Part shown: positions 7,521 through 14,799 of the stretch, piece by piece
How positions within the stretch are numbered: the stretch's first letter is position 1
Layout: each line of letters begins with the position of its first letter
DNA from: RGIG1934 sp045122895
GTDB taxonomy: Bacteria > Bacillota > Clostridia > Lachnospirales > Lachnospiraceae
Length of the DNA: 19,202 nucleotides
Reading direction: 5' to 3'
Assembly (NCBI GenBank): GCA_045122895.1
Contig: JBGVIE010000011.1
Coordinates: 1 to 19,202, forward strand
Translations under genes and position numbers: made by a program
The notes under the pieces: model-generated
What the model was told of the DNA's origin: nothing
Database searches by the model: none
What the model saw: only the letters and a program-made list of their open reading frames with translations

Positions 7521-8663
7521 TTACGATACCGGAGTTACATCACCGTTGTCATCAATCTTAATGTCAAAAGATATTCCTTCGATAAAGTCAAATAACTGAC
7601 GGGCGGCGCTGCCTTCGATATCTGTTGTCTTATAAAGTTGGCTGCTACATGGGAGAAGATTAACACTGCTAGAGTTATCTTCGTTGACTGTAACATTTAG
7701 TACTACTGTATCAGAATGGTAATTTGAGAAAAGGAAATTACCAAGACTGTATATTATTGGTTTTCCATTATAGAACTCAATACCCTGTAATACGTGAGGG
7801 TGAGTACCTACAACCAGATCGGCTCCTGCATCAAGATATCCATGTGCGACCGTTTGCTGGTAAGGAGCAACGGTGTGCTGTTTCTCTTCACCAAAATGAA
7901 CATATATTAAAACATAATCACATTCTTTCTTTGCTTTTGCAATGGCATCGCATATGTACCCATAATAAGGTGTAGATTCGTAGGTAGTAAGAAGTCCGGG
8001 ATTTGATTCTGTAACATACCAGAAGCCTTGTGGAACAAATCTTGTAGAACCGAATATTGCGATTTTCTTGCCATTCACTTCCTTGATACAAGGCTTGAGC
8101 GCCTCGGATAGTGTGTTACCTGCACCGACATAATCTATACCCAAATCATTAAGAAGTGAAAAAGTGTCCTGTAATGCAGTAACGCCATAGTCAAGAGTGT
8201 GGTTGTTGGCAAGGGTAACAACGTCAGCACCCATCTCCTTCCAAAGCTTTTCACGAATGGAAGGTGCTCTGAAAGTATAAATCTGATATTCTGCCATTTC
8301 ACCTCTGTCACTTGCTACAAACTCATGGTCTGGAATAAATAAATCAGCATTTTTCATATTGTCAATAATCTTGTCTGATAAGAATCCTTTTAAGCCTTCT
8401 GCTTCGTAATATCCATATAGATTATCACTAAAATATATGTCGCCTGTAAAAGCAAGCGATACTTTACCGGATGGCGGAGTGGTCTCCTCCTTGGTAGTAG
8501 TTTCTTTCACAGTAGTGGTTTCTCTGACCGATTCCTTAATGGTAGTCTTATCGCTTGAGACAGTGTTGTTAGCACTGACGCTTTTTTTATCATTTTGTGT
8601 ATCACAAGAGCAAAGCATAAGTGCGCCGGCTATAAGCAAAATATTAAGTATTTTTTTCTTCAT
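7521..8663 (-). CDS. CapA-family lipoprotein, metallophosphatase-like (PGA_cap domain)
   Basis: A 380-residue exported lipoprotein. It has a Lys-rich N terminus (MKKK), a hydrophobic segment and a lipobox ending in LCSC, so the mature protein should be anchored by a lipidated Cys outside the membrane. A Ser/Thr/Glu-rich linker (about residues 25-65) precedes the CapA domain with the metallophosphatase-like motifs FTGDIYF, ANNHTLDYG, VHFGEE, VGTHPHVLQG and YSLGNFLFSN. The family is named after the poly-gamma-glutamate capsule protein CapA, but most single-gene members such as this one have no proven substrate, and no capsule genes are nearby. I chose ATG 8663 because GGAGG stands just upstream and the signal peptide begins there; the longer frame to 8735 reads through the promoter. 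Confidence 0.88.
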   Translation of the reverse strand: MKKKILNILLIAGALMLCSCDTQNDKKSVSANNTVSSDKTTIKESVRETTTVKETTTKEETTPPSGKVSLAFTGDIYFSDNLYGYYEAEGLKGFLSDKIIDNMKNADLFIPDHEFVASDRGEMAEYQIYTFRAPSIREKLWKEMGADVVTLANNHTLDYGVTALQDTFSLLNDLGIDYVGAGNTLSEALKPCIKEVNGKKIAIFGSTRFVPQGFWYVTESNPGLLTTYESTPYYGYICDAIAKAKKECDYVLIYVHFGEEKQHTVAPYQQTVAHGYLDAGADLVVGTHPHVLQGIEFYNGKPIIYSLGNFLFSNYHSDTVVLNVTVNEDNSSSVNLLPCSSQLYKTTDIEGSAARQLFDFIEGISFDIKIDDNGDVTPVS

Positions 8664-8703
8664 AAACCCTCCGTAAAATTTGCTTGTCATAAGTAATATC
8701 TTG

Positions 8704-8732
8704 ATTATACATAATGCTAAAACAAAACTCAA
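8704..8732 (-). promoter_or_regulatory. Sigma-A promoter of the CapA-family gene
   Basis: On the minus strand TTGAGT (8732-8727) and a perfect TATAAT (8709-8704) are separated by 17 bp. Transcription would start near 8697 and leave a leader of about 34 nt. This supports the start codon at 8663 over the longer open frame. Confidence 0.75.
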
Positions 8733-8837
8733 CAAAGAATATTTATTATGAATAATAATAAAGAATTAGTTAATCCTATTTATATAAAAAACTTAACTGT
8801 TCAGAGGCAGTTACATTAAATCAAGATGAGGTGCGTT

Positions 8838-9614
8838 ATGAGTATGTACAAGGTGGAAATATGCGGTGTAAATACAGCTACTTTGCCATTACTTACAAAA
8901 GAAGAACGCGAGGAACTGTGGCTTAAGATTAAGCAGGGGGATAAAGAGGCAAGAGAAAAATATATAAGAGGGAACTTAAGATTAGTGTTAAGCGTAATAC
9001 AAAGATTTTCAGGTACAAATGAGAATATTGATGATTTGTTCCAAATAGGGTGTATAGGATTAATTAAGGCGGTTGATAATTTTGACGATACCTTGAACGT
9101 AAAATTTTCAACATATGCTGTGCCGATGATAATTGGTGAATGTCGTAGATATCTTAGAGATTACAACAGTATAAGGGTGTCAAGATCAGTAAAGGATGTT
9201 GCATATAAAGCTATTTATGCAAAAGAGCAGTTTGTAAAAAAATATAATAGAGAACCTACAATTGATGAACTCGAGAAGGAAACAGAAATACCAAAAGAAG
9301 ATATTGTGTACGCTCTTGATGCTATACAGAGTCCTATATCACTAAATGAGCCTGTATACAATGAATCAGGTGACGCGCTTTATGTTATGGACCAGATAAG
9401 TGATAAGAAGAATAGGGAGGACAACTGGATTGAAGATATGTGCCTGAAAGATGCCATATTAAGACTTAGTAAAAGAGAGCAAAACATTATTGATATGAGA
9501 TTTTTTAAAGGAAAAACCCAGACAGAGGTGTCAGAAGAGATAGGCATATCTCAGGCACAGGTCAGCAGGCTGGAAAAAAATGCATTAAAATCAATGAGAT
9601 GTTATTTGGCATAA
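8838..9614 (+). CDS. sigG: Forespore-specific RNA polymerase sigma factor SigG
   Basis: Sigma-70 family factor that directs late forespore transcription during sporulation. The N terminus MSMYKVEICGVNT matches the SigG hallmark (B. subtilis begins MSRNKVEICGV), which separates it from SigF. Region 2 contains NLRLVLSVIQRF, DDLFQIGCIGLIKAVDNF and VKFSTYAVPMIIGE; region 3 follows; region 4 has the helix-turn-helix GKTQTEVSEEIGISQAQVSR. I chose ATG 8838 (258 aa): GAGGTG at 8828-8833 precedes it and the length matches known SigG; ATG 8826 has no ribosome binding site. In many Firmicutes sigE lies just upstream, but here a divergent CapA-family gene occupies that position. I see no convincing promoter in 8733-8825; a SigF- or SigG-type promoter is expected from the family. 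First gene of the run to trkA. Confidence 0.95.
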   Translation: MSMYKVEICGVNTATLPLLTKEEREELWLKIKQGDKEAREKYIRGNLRLVLSVIQRFSGTNENIDDLFQIGCIGLIKAVDNFDDTLNVKFSTYAVPMIIGECRRYLRDYNSIRVSRSVKDVAYKAIYAKEQFVKKYNREPTIDELEKETEIPKEDIVYALDAIQSPISLNEPVYNESGDALYVMDQISDKKNREDNWIEDMCLKDAILRLSKREQNIIDMRFFKGKTQTEVSEEIGISQAQVSRLEKNALKSMRCYLA

Positions 9615-9636
9615 AAAATAAGCTCACAACATAATT
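9609..9636 (+). promoter_or_regulatory. Possible SigG-type promoter for ylmC
   Basis: GCATA at 9609-9613 and CATAATT at 9630-9636, 16 bp apart, resemble the SigG consensus (about GHATR and CATNHTA). The first box spans the sigG stop codon. A start 7 nt past the -10 would fall on the A of the ylmC ATG at 9643. The match is imperfect and the region is very AT-rich, so this is a weak call. Confidence 0.3.
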
Positions 9637-9642
9637 TATAAT

Positions 9643-9903
9643 ATGAGAATAGAGGATTTAAGAGAAAAAGAAGTAATTAATGAATGTAACTGCAGAAGAC
9701 TTGGTTATGTATCAGATGTAGAGATAAATATTATGAATTTTTCCATAACACATATAATTGTTCCTGGGGAGGGAAAATGTTTGGGACTTTTTGGATATGA
9801 TTCAGAATATGTTATCCCCTGCAAATGCATAAGGCAGATTGGTGATGATCTGATTATGGTCTCAGTGAAAGAGGAAGAAGTACTTGAAAAAACAAAGCGA
9901 TAG
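9643..9903 (+). CDS. ylmC: YlmC/YmxH family sporulation protein (PRC-barrel)
   Basis: An 86-residue small protein of the YlmC/YmxH family, a single PRC-barrel-like fold. The opening MRIEDLREKEVIN and the following CRRLGYVSDVEI and GLFGYDSEYVIP match the family, which fixes the start at 9643. Members usually lie next to sigG or other sporulation genes and are assumed to act in sporulation; the biochemical role is not known. It follows sigG by 28 nt. There is no Shine-Dalgarno sequence: the 20 bases before the ATG are ACAACATAATTTATAAT-like and G-poor. Translation may be coupled to sigG, or the message may be leaderless. Confidence 0.85.
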   Translation: MRIEDLREKEVINECNCRRLGYVSDVEINIMNFSITHIIVPGEGKCLGLFGYDSEYVIPCKCIRQIGDDLIMVSVKEEEVLEKTKR

Positions 9904-9912
9904 TTTTATAAT
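9884..9912 (+). promoter_or_regulatory. Internal sigma-A promoter of nrdR
   Basis: TTGAAA (9884-9889), a 17-bp spacer and a perfect TATAAT (9907-9912) lie over the end of ylmC. Transcription would start near 9919, giving a leader of about 33 nt. This places the GTG at 9913 outside the transcript and supports the nrdR start at 9952. It would let nrdR and the genes behind it be expressed in growing cells independently of the sporulation gene sigG. Confidence 0.8.
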
Positions 9913-9951
9913 GTGAACAGCTTGAAATATAAAAAGGGGAAAATATACTAT

Positions 9952-10404
9952 ATGAGATGTCCGTATTGTAATGAAGATAATACAAGAGTAATAGATTCAA
10001 GACCTATTGAAGAGACCAATAGCATAAAAAGAAGAAGACAGTGTGACAAATGTGGCAAGAGATTTACTACTTTTGAGAAGATAGAGATGACCCCGCTTGT
10101 TGTGATTAAGAAGGATAATAACAGGGAGCCGTTTGACAGAGCGAAGATTCAGGCGGGTATTATAAGATCGTGCCATAAGAGACCGGTTTCTATGGAGCAG
10201 ATAAACAGACTTACAGATGATATTGAGACAGAGATATATAATATGGGAGAACAGGAGATAAGCAGTTCAGTGATTGGTGAACTGCTTATGAACAAATTAA
10301 AAGATTTTGACTCGGTTGCGTATGTAAGATTTGCATCTGTTTACAGAGAATTCAAAGACGTGAATACCTTTATGGATGAATTAAAGAAATTACTAGATAA
10401 ATAA
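9952..10404 (+). CDS. nrdR: Transcriptional repressor NrdR
   Basis: NrdR is a zinc-ribbon and ATP-cone repressor that senses dATP/ATP and controls ribonucleotide reductase genes. The zinc ribbon is at residues 1-40 with C3, C6, C31 and C34 (CPYC and CDKC), followed by the conserved RFTTFE. The ATP-cone covers about residues 48-138, starting PLVVIKKDN and ending VAYVRFASVYREF. The length of 150 aa is typical. I chose ATG 9952, which gives the invariant MRCPYC start; AGGGGA at 9935-9940 is 11 nt upstream. The adjacency of nrdR to sigG and ylmC is, as far as I recall, seen in other Clostridia. No ribonucleotide reductase gene is in the window. Confidence 0.96.
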   Translation: MRCPYCNEDNTRVIDSRPIEETNSIKRRRQCDKCGKRFTTFEKIEMTPLVVIKKDNNREPFDRAKIQAGIIRSCHKRPVSMEQINRLTDDIETEIYNMGEQEISSSVIGELLMNKLKDFDSVAYVRFASVYREFKDVNTFMDELKKLLDK

Positions 10405-10424
10405 CATATACGGGAGAAAAAATT

Positions 10425-10925
10425 GTGTTTAAGAGATTTTATCCAAACAATTATGTAGACTCAACATATTCTATTGATTTTAAAAAGTATTATGATTTAG
10501 GATATAGAGGAATACTTTTTGATATCGATAATACTTTGGTAGAGCATGGTAAGCCGGCTACTAAGAGGGCTGTGGAATTGTTTGAAGAGCTTAGGAGAAT
10601 AGGTTTTAATACATGTCTTATTTCAAATAACAAAGAGCCGAGAGTTAAACCTTTTGCAGATCTTGTGAAATCGAATTATATATATGATGCACACAAACCA
10701 TCCACTAAGAATTATAGGAAGGCGATGGAGCTTATGGGCACAACTCTTGGGAATTCTATGTTTGTGGGTGACCAGCTATTTACTGATGTATATGGAGCGA
10801 ACAGGGCTGGCATGTACACTATTCTCGTAAAGCCTATTGACAAAAAAGAAGAGATACAGATAGTGCTTAAGCGTAAATTAGAGAGAATAGTATTACATTT
10901 TTATAAAAAAGGACAAGAATTATGA
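10425..10925 (+). CDS. yqeG: YqeG family HAD IIIA-type phosphatase
   Basis: A 166-residue cytoplasmic HAD-superfamily protein. The nucleophile motif is FDIDNTLVEHG with D33 and D35; motif II is LISNNKE; the late acidic motif is FVGDQLFTDV. Length and sequence fit YqeG (172 aa in B. subtilis). The substrate is unproven. It starts with GTG at 10425, 8 nt after GGGAG (10412-10416), and its TGA overlaps the trkH ATG (ATGA), so the two are translationally coupled. In Bacilli yqeG is followed by yqeH and aroE; here trkH-trkA intervene and yqeH is absent, while aroE is still near but inverted. Confidence 0.9.
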   Translation: MFKRFYPNNYVDSTYSIDFKKYYDLGYRGILFDIDNTLVEHGKPATKRAVELFEELRRIGFNTCLISNNKEPRVKPFADLVKSNYIYDAHKPSTKNYRKAMELMGTTLGNSMFVGDQLFTDVYGANRAGMYTILVKPIDKKEEIQIVLKRKLERIVLHFYKKGQEL

Positions 10926-12313
10926 GAACCGAATTTTTGATTAAGTATGAGAATTATCGAACGAGACTTAACAAAAAACTGACACCGGTACGAGTTATTC
11001 TGCTTGGTTTTTTGATAGGGGCATTGATAGGTTCAGGACTGTTAAGTCTTGACATAACCCACAGGAAGGGTGTGGAAATAGAGTACATAGATGCTTTGTT
11101 TGTGTCGGTTTCAAGTATATGCGTTACAGGACTTTCCACTGTTAATATCGGGGAGACATTTAATGGACTGGGTCAGGTTATACTGATGCTTCTTATTCAG
11201 GTTGGCGGACTCGGTATTGTGACTTTTACAACGCTTCTGCTTATGCTGTTAAGACAGAGGATATCCCTTGACACAAGAATATTGATACAGAATGCATATA
11301 ACCTTGATACTTTGACAGGACTTGTAAAGATGGTTAAGAAGATAGTCATTGCAACTCTGGTAATTGAGGGTATAGGTGCTTTGGGATATATGTTTGTATT
11401 TGTTCCAAAGTATCACCTGGTAGGCGTCTGGTATTCTGTTTTCCATTCCGTATCAGCATTTTGTAATGCGGGAATAGATTTGCTTGGTGGAAACAGCTTT
11501 TGTGAGTATTCAGGCGATGTTATTCTGAATATTACTACAATGTTTTTGATTATTATGGGCGGACTTGGTTTCCCGGTTTATTGGGAGATTATTAGAGATC
11601 TAAAAGAAAACAGATACGGAAAGAGAAGAATTTTTAAGTCATTGAATGTTCATTCGAAGATAGTAATATCTACGACAATAGGTTTGCTGGTACTAGGGGC
11701 AGTTGTGACTTTGATTTTTGAATATAACAACAGTGCATCAATTGGAGATATGCCGTTGCCTGAGAAGATTTTATCATCATTTTTCCAGTCAACCACGCTT
11801 AGAACAGCAGGATTTGCCACAATAGACCAAAGTGGATTTAGAACCTCAACCTGTCTGTTTTATATGATACTTATGTTTATTGGTGGCTCACCTGCCGGTA
11901 CTGCCGGTGGTGTAAAAACAGTTACTGTTGCTTTGCTGTTCTTATCAATGATGTCAGATATTAAAGGTGAAACGGGTATTGTTTCTCATAAGAGAAAAAT
12001 AGCAGCAGAATATGTCAGAAGAAGTGTTGCTATTGTTACACTTAGTTTTACTGTTTTGATGGTACTTACAATACTTATTATGAATGTACAGGGAGAGGCT
12101 TTTGTGGATATTCTTTATGAGATGGTATCTGCCATTGCTACAGTTGGATTGTCAAGGGGACTTACAGGCAGTCTTTGTGAAATAGGTAAAGTAATAGTTA
12201 TGCTTGCGATGTATCTTGGAAGAGTTGGTCCTATATCGCTTGCATTGGCATTTAATACAAAGAATAAAAGTACTTCAAAATCATATGCAGAAGCAAAAGT
12301 AATGGTTGGATAA
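10922..12313 (+). CDS. trkH: TrkH/KtrB family potassium transporter, membrane subunit
   Basis: A 463-residue integral membrane protein that moves K+ across the cytoplasmic membrane. It shows the four membrane-pore-membrane units of the family: pore segments with the selectivity-filter glycines are seen in SICVTGLST, SAFCNAGIDLL, TTLRTAGFATID and AIATVGLSRGL, each between hydrophobic helices. The conserved SPAGTAGGVKT stretch follows the third pore loop, as in KtrB/TrkH. The length is close to KtrB (about 450). It starts inside the yqeG stop (4-nt overlap) and is followed 13 nt later by its regulatory subunit trkA. Na+ or H+ coupling cannot be read from the sequence. Confidence 0.94.
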   Translation: MRTEFLIKYENYRTRLNKKLTPVRVILLGFLIGALIGSGLLSLDITHRKGVEIEYIDALFVSVSSICVTGLSTVNIGETFNGLGQVILMLLIQVGGLGIVTFTTLLLMLLRQRISLDTRILIQNAYNLDTLTGLVKMVKKIVIATLVIEGIGALGYMFVFVPKYHLVGVWYSVFHSVSAFCNAGIDLLGGNSFCEYSGDVILNITTMFLIIMGGLGFPVYWEIIRDLKENRYGKRRIFKSLNVHSKIVISTTIGLLVLGAVVTLIFEYNNSASIGDMPLPEKILSSFFQSTTLRTAGFATIDQSGFRTSTCLFYMILMFIGGSPAGTAGGVKTVTVALLFLSMMSDIKGETGIVSHKRKIAAEYVRRSVAIVTLSFTVLMVLTILIMNVQGEAFVDILYEMVSAIATVGLSRGLTGSLCEIGKVIVMLAMYLGRVGPISLALAFNTKNKSTSKSYAEAKVMVG

Positions 12314-12326
12314 AACGGAGGTAAAG

Positions 12327-12998
12327 ATGAAGTATAAACAGTTTATAATTTTTGGACTTGGAAGGTACGGAACCAGTGTGGCAAAACAGCTCGAACATAG
12401 TGGATGCAAAGTGCTTGCCATTGATTATTCACAGGAGAAAATCAACAAAATATCAGATTATGTAACACTTGCATTGAAGCTTGATGTGACAAAAGAAGAA
12501 GCATTAGCAGAAATTGGTTCGAGAAATTTCGATGGAGCAATTGTATCTCTTGGCAAAAATATGGAGGCAGCAATATATGCGACTATGTGGGTTAAGGAAC
12601 AGAGAATTCCCCTTGTTATTGCAAATGCCTACGATGAAATGCAGGGAAGAATTCTCAAAAAGCTTGGAGCAGACCAGATTATTTATCCTGAACAGGATAT
12701 GGGTATTCAGCTTGCTAACAATCTGTCGTTTGACAATATGTTTGATTCTATCCAGCTTACAACTGATTACTCGATATTCGATTTTGAGATTCCAAGTCAG
12801 TGGATTGGAAAGAAGTTAAAAGAGTTAAAGCTTAGAGATAAGTATGATATGAATGTTGTCGCCGTAAAGCATCACAACAGAATGAAGGTTACACCGGATG
12901 CTGATACACCTCTTCAGGAAAAGAGCGTACTTGTTATGATTGGACATAACACAATGATAACAAAGCTAAAAGAAGAGTATTCAAAACAGAATAAATAG
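12327..12998 (+). CDS. trkA: TrkA/KtrA family potassium uptake regulatory subunit (RCK)
   Basis: A 223-residue cytoplasmic gating subunit that assembles as a ring under TrkH/KtrB. The RCK_N Rossmann domain (about 1-135) opens with IIFGLGRYGTSVA (GxGxxG), and an acidic residue ends the second strand (LAIDYS), which favours a dinucleotide or adenine nucleotide ligand. The RCK_C domain follows (about 140-220). A single RCK_N+RCK_C unit matches KtrA and half of a Gammaproteobacterial TrkA. I chose ATG 12327 because GGAGG at 12317-12321 is 5 nt upstream; a TTG at 12306 lies inside trkH and has no ribosome binding site. Last gene of the run. Confidence 0.94.
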   Translation: MKYKQFIIFGLGRYGTSVAKQLEHSGCKVLAIDYSQEKINKISDYVTLALKLDVTKEEALAEIGSRNFDGAIVSLGKNMEAAIYATMWVKEQRIPLVIANAYDEMQGRILKKLGADQIIYPEQDMGIQLANNLSFDNMFDSIQLTTDYSIFDFEIPSQWIGKKLKELKLRDKYDMNVVAVKHHNRMKVTPDADTPLQEKSVLVMIGHNTMITKLKEEYSKQNK

Positions 12999-13009
12999 CA
13001 TATAAGAAA

Positions 13010-13057
13010 AAGACGTATTACCACATAGCTGAAAAATGAGTAATACGTCTTATTTTT
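13010..13057. terminator. Bidirectional terminator between trkA and aroE
   Basis: AAGACGTATTAC (13010-13021) and GTAATACGTCTT (13040-13051) are perfect 12-bp arms around an 18-nt loop. A T run (13053-13057) follows on the plus strand, and A-rich sequence before 13010 gives a T run on the minus strand. It serves trkA and the convergent aroE, whose stop codon (13058-13056) sits at the stem base. Confidence 0.9.
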
Positions 13058-13916
13058 ATGAAAAATATTTCTCTTTTACGATATCTACAGGCATATCTTT
13101 ACCGGTCCATATCTTAAAGGCTTCAGCTCCCTGGTAGAGAAGCATATATAGTCCGTTAAATGTCTTACAGCCATGAGATTTTGCAATAGATAACAGCTTG
13201 GTCTCCTTAGGATTATAAATAACATCTGATACGATGAGGTTTTCTCTAAATACACTCTCATCTGTAATAATACAGTTATCTATGTTTGGAGCCATACCAA
13301 CGCTTGTCCCATTTGTCAGAATCTGACTGCTTGCAATGCTGTCATTAAGTGCTGTCTTATCAGCGAGGTCAAAAAGCGATGCCTTACATGAGGTTGTGCT
13401 GTTAATATTGTCAACTAACTTCTGTGCTCTGTCATAGAACTGATCCTTAATACTGAATATATTAAGGGTTGCTACTCCGTCAAGTGCGGCCTGTGCGGCA
13501 ATAGCTGTAGCTGCTCCACCGGCACCAAGTAAGGTCATCTGGCTGCCAATAATATCGTGACCGGCATCCTTTACAGCCTGCATATAGCCAACTCCGTCAG
13601 TATTGTGACCGATTAATCTGCCGTTATCATTTAAAACTGTATTGATTGCTCCTATCATTCTGGCAGCAGGAGACATATCGTCCACAAGCTCACACATTAG
13701 GTTCTTATTTGGCATCGTAAGATTAAAACCATGTATACCAATAGTCTTAAGGCCTTCCACTGCACTCTTTAACCCATCTGTACCCACATCAAAACACAAA
13801 TACACATAGTCAAGATCAAGCTGCTTGAAAGATTCGTTGTGCATAAGTGGTGATATGCTGTGTGCTACAGGACTGCCAAGAAGTCCTGTTAATTTTGTAT
13901 GTCCTGTTATGTTCAT
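13056..13916 (-). CDS. aroE: Shikimate dehydrogenase
   Basis: A 286-residue NADPH-dependent enzyme that reduces 3-dehydroshikimate to shikimate in the cytoplasm. The substrate-binding SISPLMHN (residues 20-27), the catalytic Lys in NLTMPNK (K71) and NTDGVGY form the active site; GAGGAATAI is the Rossmann glycine loop, and NGLYMLLYQGAEAF is the conserved C-terminal motif. The family more often has NVT-P-K where this protein has NLTMPNK. I chose ATG 13916 because AAGGAG is 8 nt upstream; the longer frame to 13937 contains that site. It is transcribed away from aroD-aroK from a divergent promoter pair and handles the step between AroD and AroK. Confidence 0.95.
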   Translation of the reverse strand: MNITGHTKLTGLLGSPVAHSISPLMHNESFKQLDLDYVYLCFDVGTDGLKSAVEGLKTIGIHGFNLTMPNKNLMCELVDDMSPAARMIGAINTVLNDNGRLIGHNTDGVGYMQAVKDAGHDIIGSQMTLLGAGGAATAIAAQAALDGVATLNIFSIKDQFYDRAQKLVDNINSTTSCKASLFDLADKTALNDSIASSQILTNGTSVGMAPNIDNCIITDESVFRENLIVSDVIYNPKETKLLSIAKSHGCKTFNGLYMLLYQGAEAFKIWTGKDMPVDIVKEKYFS

Positions 13917-13951
13917 TTTCTTTGCTCCTTGTAACAAAATATCTGTTGTAT

Positions 13952-13980
13952 ATTCTAATGGAACTTAATGCCTTTGTCAA
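13952..13980 (-). promoter_or_regulatory. Sigma-A promoter of aroE
   Basis: On the minus strand a perfect TTGACA (13980-13975), a 17-bp spacer and TAGAAT (13957-13952, one mismatch) lie 36 nt before the start codon. The -35 box directly abuts the proposed -35 box of the aroD promoter. Confidence 0.85.
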
Positions 13981-14009
13981 TTGCACTAAAATAAATTAAG
14001 TGTTATACT
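13981..14009 (+). promoter_or_regulatory. Probable extended -10 promoter of aroD-aroK
   Basis: TGTTATACT (14001-14009) is an extended -10 (TGnTATACT), with TTGCAC at 13981-13986 and a 17-bp spacer. The -35 matches at only three of six bases, so the extended -10 probably carries the promoter. Transcription would start near 14016, 25 nt before the GTG start. Confidence 0.6.
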
Positions 14010-14040
14010 ACTTTGGAAAATAAAAGCCGGAGGTATAATC

Positions 14041-14787
14041 GTGGTTAATATAAAGAATGTAATGCTGGGTGAAGGCAGGCCAAAGATATGTGTGCCTATC
14101 GTCGCAGTTACAAAGAAAGAGATTCTTGATGAAGCCAGAGTTGCAGCACAGTCTTTGACCGACATAGTAGAGTGGCGCGTTGATTTTTATGAAGACATAA
14201 CGAATGTTGAACAGGTATCAGCTACAATAAGGGAGATTAGTGAGATATTATCAGATAAGGCACTCCTTTGTACCTTTAGAAGTAAGCATGAAGGTGGGGA
14301 GAGTGAGCTTGACAGTGCAGCATACACTATGATGTATAAGAATATAATTGATACAGGTTTTGCGGATGCTATTGATATAGAGCTGTTTATGGGCGAAGAG
14401 GTTGCAGGAGAGCTGATAGCCATTGCACATAAGAATGACATAAAGGTAATAATGTCAAATCACGATTTTGACAAGACACCTGAATCAAATGAGATTAAAA
14501 AGCGTTTGTTAAAGATGGAAGAACTTGGAGCAGATGTTGCAAAGATGGCAGTTATGCCAAACAGCAAAGATGATGTCTTAAGACTTATGAGTGTTACACA
14601 GGAGGTCAAAAAAGAGATTAAGGTGCCGGTTGTCACTATGTCTATGGGAAAGCTGGGTGTGGTATCGAGGATGGCAGGCGAGTTATTTGGTTCTGATATG
14701 ACATTTGCAACAGTCACAAAGGCATCGGCACCGGGGCAGATAGAAATCGATAAGCTGAAAGAAATTATTGACATTATACATACTTAA
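14041..14787 (+). CDS. aroD: Type I 3-dehydroquinate dehydratase
   Basis: A 248-residue class I (Schiff-base) dehydroquinase that converts 3-dehydroquinate to 3-dehydroshikimate. The substrate-binding VEWRVDFYED and CTFRSKHEGG, the catalytic His in MSNHDFD (H141), the Schiff-base Lys in AKMAVMP (K168) and the closing SAPGQI are all present; these numbers fit the H143/K170 pair of the Salmonella enzyme. It starts with GTG at 14041, 7 nt after GGAGG (14029-14033). aroK begins 12 nt after its stop codon, so the two are one transcription unit. Many Firmicutes have the unrelated type II enzyme, AroQ; this one does not resemble it. Confidence 0.96.
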   Translation: MVNIKNVMLGEGRPKICVPIVAVTKKEILDEARVAAQSLTDIVEWRVDFYEDITNVEQVSATIREISEILSDKALLCTFRSKHEGGESELDSAAYTMMYKNIIDTGFADAIDIELFMGEEVAGELIAIAHKNDIKVIMSNHDFDKTPESNEIKKRLLKMEELGADVAKMAVMPNSKDDVLRLMSVTQEVKKEIKVPVVTMSMGKLGVVSRMAGELFGSDMTFATVTKASAPGQIEIDKLKEIIDIIHT

Positions 14788-14799
14788 ATTGGAGGAAAT

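Noticed and set aside
8733..8825. Sporulation-type or Spo0A-type promoter for sigG
   Set aside because: I searched for SigF/SigG-like boxes and Spo0A boxes and found no pair with acceptable sequence and spacing.
9637..9642. TATAAT directly before the ylmC ATG as a sigma-A -10 box
   Set aside because: Transcription would start inside the gene, after the ATG, and no -35 box is present 17 bp upstream.
9913..9951. GTG start at 9913 for NrdR
   Set aside because: It lies before the predicted transcription start and adds 13 residues ahead of the invariant MRCPYC zinc-ribbon start.
12514..12819. 101-codon open frame inside trkA on the same strand
   Set aside because: It is a shadow of the well-supported trkA frame; no ribosome binding site and no recognisable protein features.
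14187..14774. Antisense open frames inside aroD
   Set aside because: Ser/Thr/Ile-rich shadow translations opposite a conserved enzyme; no start signals.
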